This document shows positions 1 through 5,024 of a stretch of 5,024 nucleotides of DNA, one piece after another. Made by a program: the position numbers and the translations under genes. Numbering within the stretch: the first letter of the stretch is position 1; the number at the start of each line of letters is the position of its first letter. Location of the stretch: positions 1 to 5,024 of the forward strand of contig CAZAJS010000082.1 in NCBI GenBank assembly GCA_964485635.1, given 5' to 3'. This stretch comes from CAZAJS01 sp964485635. Its GTDB lineage: Bacteria > Pseudomonadota > Gammaproteobacteria > Francisellales > Francisellaceae. Under the pieces are notes generated by a model, which was not told the origin of the DNA, made no database searches, and was given only the letters and a program-made list of their open reading frames with translations.

Positions 1-680
1 AAATTCGTAAATATGGTTTTCATGGGACCAGTCATCAATATATTACACAAACATTTAGTCAACGCCATGGAATCGATTATCCTAATATTATTGTTGCGCA
101 TTTAGGTAATGGTTGTAGCGTCACAGCGGTGAAAGATGGCCAAAGTTATGACACAAGTATGGGATTTACACCATTAGATGGTTTAGTCATGGGGACACGC
201 TCAGGCACAATTGATCCAGGTGTTTTTGGTTATGTTGCCCAACAGCTAGGTTGGGATAGCCAAAAAATGACAACGGTATTAAATAAAGAAAGTGGCTTAT
301 TAGGTTTATGTGGTGATAATGATATGCGTGATATTGAGGCCCGTGTAGAAAAAGGAGACGCGGCCGCTAGTGATGCATTAGCTTTATTTTGTCAACGCAT
401 TGCTAGTTATGTTGCTAGTTACTGGCGTTATTATGAACGTTTTGATGGATTGGTTTTCACCGGCGGGATTGGTGAAAACAGTCCTGTTGTTCGTCAACAA
501 GTGATTCAAGCTTTATTAAATTTAGGACTGGCCCTTGATCAATCGGCGAATGATGCCATGATCAAGCAACCAGCTGGCTTGATCAATGCGAATGGTTCGC
601 CACGGATTGATGTTATTCCGACTGATGAGGAAAATATGATTGCACAGTTGAGTATTAAGTTAGTCAAATCTGTTGAGTAA
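1..680 (+). CDS. ackA: Acetate kinase, C-terminal part (5' end outside window)
   Basis: Acetate kinase interconverts acetate plus ATP and acetyl phosphate plus ADP in the cytoplasm. The reading frame is open from base 3 to the TAA at 678-680, giving 225 residues; against the roughly 400 of E. coli AckA, about 175 N-terminal residues lie upstream. Seen in the fragment: the family signature RKYGFHGTSH (residues 2-11, with the conserved active-site-region His at 7), the phosphate-binding HLGNG (33-37), DTSMGFTPLDGLVMGTRSG (50-68, whose Arg66 matches the catalytic Arg of the family), the adenosine-site FTGGIGEN (152-159) and the terminal IPTDEE. A Met- or Val-initiated start near 129 would cut off the two upstream motifs, so it is not the real start. 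All key C-terminal-domain residues I can recognise are intact. It lies 27 bases upstream of pta, the usual pathway partner, in the same reading frame. No promoter is visible because the 5' end is missing. Confidence 0.97.
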   Translation, partial: IRKYGFHGTSHQYITQTFSQRHGIDYPNIIVAHLGNGCSVTAVKDGQSYDTSMGFTPLDGLVMGTRSGTIDPGVFGYVAQQLGWDSQKMTTVLNKESGLLGLCGDNDMRDIEARVEKGDAAASDALALFCQRIASYVASYWRYYERFDGLVFTGGIGENSPVVRQQVIQALLNLGLALDQSANDAMIKQPAGLINANGSPRIDVIPTDEENMIAQLSIKLVKSVE

Positions 681-693
681 AACACAAAATCAA

Positions 694-701
694 TTGAGGA
701 G
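694..701 (+). promoter_or_regulatory. Ribosome binding site of pta
   Basis: TTGAGGAG lies six bases before the ATG at 708 and is a strong Shine-Dalgarno match. It fixes the pta start, which matters because the frame is open all the way back to the ackA stop codon, so the upstream limit alone does not decide it. Confidence 0.85.
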
Positions 702-707
702 TTTGCC

Positions 708-2795
708 ATGTCGGTATCACCGATTTTATTGTGGCCTACTGCCCCAGGAGTTGGGGTTTATAGTTTGCAACAAGGATTGCAATATGCCTTACAGCAACAA
801 GGGTATAAAGTTGCATTATTTAATCCACTAGCAGATGTTGATTTAGAGCGTGCTGCGGTAGAACACTACCTTTTAAATGATGATATTAAAACAGTCATGG
901 AAAGCGTATTATCAGCATTTGAGCGTCGGCAGCAACAAGCTGAAGTTGTGATTGTTGAAGGGCTTTTTATGCGACCGACCTATAGTCCAGAGGCATGGAT
1001 GAACCCTTATATTGAACCTTTTAATCAGACATTAATGCGTGCTTTAAATGCTTATGTGGTCATTGTCACAACGCAAGGTCAATACAGTTTAGATGAAATT
1101 AATGAGCAGTTATCTTTTCAAAAACGGTCAGTGCCGAACCCTTACTTACTAGGGGCTGTCATTACAAAATTAAATGCGCCTGTCCGTGATAATGGTGAGC
1201 TTTATTTTACATTGCTTGATGAGCCAGTAACCAGTGCCATTGAATATATCGCGCCAGAGGAAATTGAGAATTTACCCGTTTTTCGGCAACAAGGAATGCA
1301 TTTGCTTGGGGTTACGGAGTGGCAAAAGACATTAGCTCACCCAAGAGTATTAGACATTCAGCGCTTATTAAATTTAACTGTATTAGTTCAAGGTGAAATG
1401 GATTTAAGACGGGTTTCACGAATCACCATGTGCGCACGCTCATTAGATCGGTGCTTTGATGAAATGACGCCAGGAACTTTAATTATGACTTCTGCTGATC
1501 GGACCGATGTTATTGCAGCGGCTTGTTTAGCCGCACAAAAAGGGGTACGTTTAGCTGGGGTGTTATTAACCGCACATTCTTTTTTAGCGCAAGCCGCAAA
1601 AGATTTTTGTTTTGATATGGCACAAGCCTGTGGCTTACCTATTTTAACAACTGAAAATAAAAGTATTCATACGGTGCTTGGTTTATCAGGTATTGATTAT
1701 ACGGGCATTCCAAATGATGATACTGAGCGTTGGCAGGCCTTAAAAGAACAAATTGCAAGTTGTATTGACACCAAAAGGGTGACTAGTCATTTAGCGACGT
1801 CTGCGTCAAATAAAATGTCACCACCGGCATTTCGATATCATTTATTGAAATTAGCGCGTAGTAATCGAAAACGGATTGTACTGCCTGAAGGTAATGATCC
1901 TCGTATTTTAGAAGCAGCGACATTATGCCATCAGCGTCAAATTGCTGACTGTGTGTTACTCGGGGATCAAGAAGAAATTGAAAAAATCGCCGCACGAAAT
2001 GGATTAACATTACCAGAATCGCTTGAGATTCAATCGCCATTTCAGGATTTTGATCAACACTTAGCGACACTTCTAGAAGTCCGGAAAAGTAAAGGCTTAT
2101 CTGAGGTTATGGCACGTGAAGCTTTACAAAAAAATCCTATTTTAGTCGGAACTTTGATGTTATACAATAATACTGTAGACGGCCTTGTAGCAGGCGCCGC
2201 TCATACAACGGCCGACACCATTCGTCCAGCTTTGCAAATCATTAAAACAAAACCACAATGCCAGATTGTTTCTTCTATATTTTTCATGTGCCTTGAAGAT
2301 CAAGTGTTAGTCTATGGGGATTGTGCTGTCAATCAAAACCCAAATGCAGAGCAGCTAGCTGAAATTGCGACAGAAAGTGCTATATCCGCGCAACGATTTG
2401 GGATTGATCCGAAAGTCGCCATGATTAGTTATAGTACGGGAAATTCTGGCAGTGGGCAAGAAGTGGAAAAGGTTAAGCATGCAACCGATTTGATTCAACA
2501 ACGAAAGCCGGCTTGGCCCGTTGATGGTCCATTACAATATGATGCAGCAATGATTGAAAGTGTGGCTCATAAGAAAGCGCCAAATAGTGTCGTAGCAGGA
2601 CAGGCAACGGTTTTAGTCTTTCCTGATTTAAACACTGGAAACACAGTTTATAAAGCTGTTCAACGAAGTGCGAATGTTTTAAGTATTGGTCCAGTCTTGC
2701 AAGGACTGAATAAGCCTGTGAATGATTTATCAAGAGGGGCAACTGTGGATGACATTGTTTACACCATTGCTATTACAGCAATTCAAAGTCAGTAA
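708..2795 (+). CDS. pta: Phosphate acetyltransferase (long, two-part Pta)
   Basis: Pta interconverts acetyl-CoA plus phosphate and acetyl phosphate plus CoA, feeding AckA. The 695 residues match the long enterobacterial form (E. coli, 714). Residues 1 to about 200 form a P-loop NTPase-like domain starting with PTAPGVGVYSL (10-20). A DRTGG-type domain follows at about 210-325 (TSADRTDVIAAACLA at 261-275), then a variable linker (about 352-370). The catalytic domain starts at SPPAFRYHLLKLAR (371-384) and contains DGLVAGAAHTTADTIRP (491-507), VYGDCAVNQNP (535-545), SYSTGNSGSG (574-583), DGPLQYDAA (606-614), FPDLNTGNTVYKAVQRSA (638-655) and KPVNDLSRGATVDDI (669-683). Ser675, Arg676 and Asp682 correspond to the catalytic Ser, Arg and Asp known from the Methanosarcina enzyme. 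In E. coli the N-terminal part serves oligomer stability and allosteric control by metabolites such as NADH and pyruvate; the same role here is inferred. The P-loop lacks the usual Lys. The gene ends in tandem TAA TAA (2793-2798), and nhaD follows after 29 bases. Confidence 0.97.
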   Translation: MSVSPILLWPTAPGVGVYSLQQGLQYALQQQGYKVALFNPLADVDLERAAVEHYLLNDDIKTVMESVLSAFERRQQQAEVVIVEGLFMRPTYSPEAWMNPYIEPFNQTLMRALNAYVVIVTTQGQYSLDEINEQLSFQKRSVPNPYLLGAVITKLNAPVRDNGELYFTLLDEPVTSAIEYIAPEEIENLPVFRQQGMHLLGVTEWQKTLAHPRVLDIQRLLNLTVLVQGEMDLRRVSRITMCARSLDRCFDEMTPGTLIMTSADRTDVIAAACLAAQKGVRLAGVLLTAHSFLAQAAKDFCFDMAQACGLPILTTENKSIHTVLGLSGIDYTGIPNDDTERWQALKEQIASCIDTKRVTSHLATSASNKMSPPAFRYHLLKLARSNRKRIVLPEGNDPRILEAATLCHQRQIADCVLLGDQEEIEKIAARNGLTLPESLEIQSPFQDFDQHLATLLEVRKSKGLSEVMAREALQKNPILVGTLMLYNNTVDGLVAGAAHTTADTIRPALQIIKTKPQCQIVSSIFFMCLEDQVLVYGDCAVNQNPNAEQLAEIATESAISAQRFGIDPKVAMISYSTGNSGSGQEVEKVKHATDLIQQRKPAWPVDGPLQYDAAMIESVAHKKAPNSVVAGQATVLVFPDLNTGNTVYKAVQRSANVLSIGPVLQGLNKPVNDLSRGATVDDIVYTIAITAIQSQ

Positions 2796-2815
2796 TAATG
2801 TAAATAAAACGAATT

Positions 2816-2820
2816 GAGGT
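2816..2820 (+). promoter_or_regulatory. Ribosome binding site of nhaD
   Basis: GAGGT lies four bases before the ATG at 2825. An in-frame TAA at 2801-2803 with no ATG, GTG or TTG between it and 2825 makes this ATG the first possible start. Confidence 0.8.
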
Positions 2821-2824
2821 ACTT

Positions 2825-4252
2825 ATGCACAAATGGTTATTGATACTCACGACATTTGTCCTTCCAATATCAGCAAATGCTAATAGTTTACATGAGCCTG
2901 CTGTAATGGCTCAAACTCATACTTGGATTGGGTTAGCTGTATTGATCTGTTTTGTCGTGGCCTATGGGCTTGTCATGACGGAGGATATTACGCATTTAAA
3001 TAAGTCAAAACCTGTTGTCTTTGCAGCTGGTATTATTTGGATTCTTGTGGCAACTGCTGGCAATATGACAGGGCAGTCAGATGTCGTTAATGCTAATTTG
3101 AATTATGCACTGCTAGAGTATGGAGAGCTGTTCTTATTTTTATTAGTGGCCATGACCTATATTAATTTTATGGAAGAACGGGGCGTGTTTGAAGCCTTAA
3201 AACAAAAACTGACTGCTATGGGCGTCGGAGCAAGTGGTATTTTTTGGTTAACAGGAATCTTAGCTTTTTGTATTTCACCATTTGCTGATAATTTAACGAC
3301 AGCGCTTGTGATGTGTAGTGTGGTTCTGTCTGTAGGCAAGTCAAATGCAAAATTTGTGTGTTTAAGCTGTATTAATATTGTGGTCGCGGCGAATGCTGGA
3401 GGAGCGTTTAGCCCATTTGGTGATATTACAACACTGATGGTATGGCAAAATGGCATTTTATCATTCACTGAATTTTTTGCTTTATTCTTCCCAGCACTTG
3501 TAACGTATTTGATCCCAGCGATTATTTTATTTTGGGCTTTACCTAAAGATGCAGTTGCCACAGACCAATCCGAAGCAATGCATCTTAAAGGTTCAGCTTT
3601 AAAGTATGGCGCGCGCCGTTCTATATGGCTATTTGCCGCAACGATTGTTACAGCCGTTGTCTTTGAAAATATATTACACTTACCACCAGCTTTAGGAATG
3701 ATGACTGGATTAGGTTACTTGATGTTTTTCAGTTATTGGATAGGCCATCGCCAAACAAAACAAGCAATGGCTGGGGAAAGTGTTGATCGATTTGATATCT
3801 TTCGTAAAGTACGGAATGCTGAATGGGATACTTTATTATTCTTTTATGGAATTTTAGTGTGTGTTCAAGGGTTAAGTGCCTTAGGTTACTTAGCATGGGC
3901 TTCATCATTTTTCTACCATGACATGTCTTCAGTTGCACCAGCTGTATGGACAGCTCATACTCAAGCTAATACCTTAGTTGGTGTTTTATCTGCGATTGTT
4001 GATAACATTCCTACGATGTTTGCTATTTTGACGATGCACCCAGATATGACCCAATATCAATGGTTGTTGGTTACTTTGACAGTTGGGACTGGTGGAAGTC
4101 TATTATCAATTGGTTCGGCAGCGGGAGTCGCAGTAATGGGGAAAGCTAAAGGGTATTATACCTTTGGTGGTCATATAAAATGGATTTGGGCTATTGCATT
4201 AGGGTATATTGCTGGGATCATTTGCCATTGGTTGATTGCTGTTTTTTTCTAA
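2825..4252 (+). CDS. nhaD: Na+/H+ antiporter, NhaD type (IT superfamily)
   Basis: NhaD proteins exchange cytoplasmic Na+ or Li+ for external protons in the inner membrane, and characterised members such as Vibrio cholerae NhaD work best at alkaline pH. The 475 residues match the usual family length. The N-terminus looks like a cleavable signal peptide (hydrophobic 4-15, then ANA at 17-19), a feature I recall in other NhaD proteins. About a dozen hydrophobic segments follow, roughly at 34-51, 64-80, 98-114, 137-150, 156-171, 177-193, 212-239, 266-282, 287-305, 335-357, 383-404, 413-437 and 452-474. Diagnostic motifs are intact: EYGELFLFLLVAMTYINFMEERG (98-120, with Glu101), SPFADNLTTAL (151-161, Asp155-Asn156), NAGGAFSPFGDITTLMVW (190-207, Asp200, Thr202, Thr203), VDNIPTMFA (392-400, Asp393-Asn394) and GTGGSLLSIGSAAG (421-434, Ser428, Ser431). 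These paired DN and SPFGD/GSAAG elements fit the inverted-repeat ion-site architecture of the superfamily. The motif set separates NhaD from other IT members such as ArsB or citrate/Mg transporters. It is probably co-transcribed with pta; no private promoter is convincing. Confidence 0.95.
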   Translation: MHKWLLILTTFVLPISANANSLHEPAVMAQTHTWIGLAVLICFVVAYGLVMTEDITHLNKSKPVVFAAGIIWILVATAGNMTGQSDVVNANLNYALLEYGELFLFLLVAMTYINFMEERGVFEALKQKLTAMGVGASGIFWLTGILAFCISPFADNLTTALVMCSVVLSVGKSNAKFVCLSCINIVVAANAGGAFSPFGDITTLMVWQNGILSFTEFFALFFPALVTYLIPAIILFWALPKDAVATDQSEAMHLKGSALKYGARRSIWLFAATIVTAVVFENILHLPPALGMMTGLGYLMFFSYWIGHRQTKQAMAGESVDRFDIFRKVRNAEWDTLLFFYGILVCVQGLSALGYLAWASSFFYHDMSSVAPAVWTAHTQANTLVGVLSAIVDNIPTMFAILTMHPDMTQYQWLLVTLTVGTGGSLLSIGSAAGVAVMGKAKGYYTFGGHIKWIWAIALGYIAGIICHWLIAVFF

Positions 4253-4257
4253 AGAGG
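4253..4257 (+). promoter_or_regulatory. Ribosome binding site of the acyltransferase gene
   Basis: AGAGG starts directly after the nhaD stop codon, eight bases before the ATG at 4266. An in-frame TAA at 4260-4262 lies just before that ATG, so 4266 is the earliest possible start in this frame. The placement right at the nhaD stop suggests coupled translation. Confidence 0.75.
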
Positions 4258-4265
4258 CTTAATCT

Positions 4266-5024
4266 ATGAATCTTTCTTTCTTTAAACCAAAATATTGGCC
4301 GACGTGGATGCTTTTAGGGTTAATGCGTCTTATCGTGCTATTGCCTTATCGATGGCAAATGACTTTTGGACGCTGGCTGGGGCGTGTTAGTTACCCATTT
4401 ATTAAACGACGTAAAAACATTACTAAAATTAATTTGCGTGTTGCTTTTCCTGACAAAACAGATAATCAAATCGAGTCTTTATGTAAGCAAAGTTTTGAAT
4501 CAGCAGGTATGGCTGCGATGGAAACAGCAATTGCGTGGTTTATGTCAAAAAGACGGTTTGCGAAAATCCCTATTAAAATTAGCAATTTAGATGCTTTTGA
4601 AAAAGCATTTTATAATCCGGATCAAGGCGCTATTTTTTTAGGATGCCATTTTACCTGCTTAGAAATTGTAGGGCGTTATATTGGTGAAAACTACCAGCCT
4701 TTTTCATTGATTTATCAACGTCATAAAAATCCGGTCTTTGAGTATATCATGACTCGGTCACGGCAAAGCTATATGTCTCAGTGTATTAAGCGGAAAAGTA
4801 TGCGTCAAGTTGTGAAATTGTTAAAGCAAAAACAATCCCTATGGTATGCTCCAGATCAGGATTTTGGACTTCAGCATTCTGCTTTTGTTTCATTTTTAGG
4901 CCATCCATGTGCAACCTTGACAGTCACTCCATGGCTTGTCAAAAAAACCCAAGCACAAGTCATTCCTGTTTATTATGGACGTGAAGGCAATGGTTATCAT
5001 ATTAAGTTTGGTCAAGCGTGGCAA
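4266..5024 (+). CDS. lpxL: Lipid A late acyltransferase, LpxL/HtrB family (3' end outside window)
   Basis: The family transfers an acyl chain from acyl-ACP to the Kdo-lipid A precursor at the cytoplasmic face of the inner membrane, the secondary acylation of Raetz-pathway lipid A. The open frame holds 253 codons to the window end; E. coli LpxL has 306 residues, so about 50 are missing. It starts with the family's FKPKYWPTWMLLGLMRLIVLLP (6-27), a single N-terminal membrane anchor. Then come the basic FIKRRKNITKINLRVAFPD (45-63), METAIAWF (85-92), the catalytic HX4E motif in GCHFTCLEIVGR (His128, Glu133; E. coli LpxL also has Glu at this place), YQRHKNP (150-156) and WYAPDQDFG (193-201). These follow E. 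coli LpxL along the whole length (for example its METGMAWF and WYAPDHDYG). The paralogues LpxM and LpxP share the same fold and motifs, so the acyl chain and acylation site are uncertain; the gene symbol is the best guess. The gene starts 13 bases after nhaD, pointing to one operon. No frameshift is visible. Confidence 0.9.
   Translation, partial: MNLSFFKPKYWPTWMLLGLMRLIVLLPYRWQMTFGRWLGRVSYPFIKRRKNITKINLRVAFPDKTDNQIESLCKQSFESAGMAAMETAIAWFMSKRRFAKIPIKISNLDAFEKAFYNPDQGAIFLGCHFTCLEIVGRYIGENYQPFSLIYQRHKNPVFEYIMTRSRQSYMSQCIKRKSMRQVVKLLKQKQSLWYAPDQDFGLQHSAFVSFLGHPCATLTVTPWLVKKTQAQVIPVYYGREGNGYHIKFGQAWQ

Noticed and set aside
360..367. Isolated GC-rich octamer GCGGCCGC within ackA
   Set aside because: A single short occurrence in coding sequence with no repeat or junction around it; no sign of insertion or cloning scar, since the AckA frame continues normally through it.
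1783..2070. Minus-strand open frames inside pta (1783-2070 and 2473-2742)
   Set aside because: Both are opposite conserved Pta sequence and have no recognisable product; antisense shadows.
2782..2810. Possible promoter before nhaD (TTCAAA, 17 bases, TAAAAC)
   Set aside because: Each hexamer matches the sigma-70 consensus in only four of six positions, and such matches are expected by chance in AT-rich sequence. It lies partly within pta coding sequence.
3157..3561. 134-codon minus-strand open frame inside nhaD
   Set aside because: It lies wholly within the well-supported nhaD coding region, its translation resembles no family I know, and it has no credible ribosome binding site or neighbour. 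It is a shadow of the plus-strand gene.
3608..3617. Perfect 10-base palindrome GGCGCGCGCC in AT-rich surroundings
   Set aside because: It encodes Gly-Ala-Arg-Arg in a cytoplasmic loop of NhaD and occurs once, so it is explained by coding content.
4241..4250. Run of seven T at the end of nhaD as a possible terminator
   Set aside because: No GC-rich hairpin precedes it, it encodes the terminal Val-Phe-Phe residues, and the next gene's ribosome binding site follows immediately.
4366..4590. 74-codon plus-strand open frame near the window end
   Set aside because: It overlaps in another frame the acyltransferase gene starting at 4266, whose conserved motifs run continuously through this stretch.

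Overview
The window reads as an ordinary, gene-dense, same-strand stretch of a moderately AT-rich (about 40% GC by eye) Gram-negative chromosome. Four plus-strand genes are packed with short spacers: the 3' end of acetate kinase (ackA), complete phosphate acetyltransferase (pta), complete Na+/H+ antiporter nhaD, and the 5' part of a lipid A late acyltransferase of the LpxL/HtrB family. The long two-domain Pta resembling the E. coli enzyme, the NhaD antiporter and the lipid A gene together suggest a gammaproteobacterium. I cannot name the genus from sequence alone.

Layout: ackA ends at 680. After 27 bases pta runs 708-2795. After 29 bases nhaD runs 2825-4252. After 13 bases the acyltransferase starts at 4266 and runs off the window end at 5024. 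Pta, nhaD and the acyltransferase each have a clear Shine-Dalgarno sequence. I see no terminator or convincing promoter in any spacer, so the four genes could be one transcript whose promoter lies upstream of the window. No intergenic stretch exceeds 30 bases.

Functionally, Pta and AckA form the reversible acetyl-CoA / acetyl phosphate / acetate pathway, which yields ATP during overflow or fermentative metabolism and can also activate acetate. NhaD exports Na+ (and Li+) in exchange for protons at the inner membrane, and the acyltransferase adds a secondary acyl chain to lipid A. Only the ackA-pta pair is an established functional unit. A physiological link from acetate metabolism to cation/pH homeostasis and the envelope is possible but is inferred only from gene order.

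I found no RNA gene, mobile element, CRISPR array, prophage remnant or disrupted gene, and no evidence for a previously undescribed system. The findings are modest: the gene order, an in-frame ackA/pta junction, a shared leader motif, and a degenerate P-loop in Pta.
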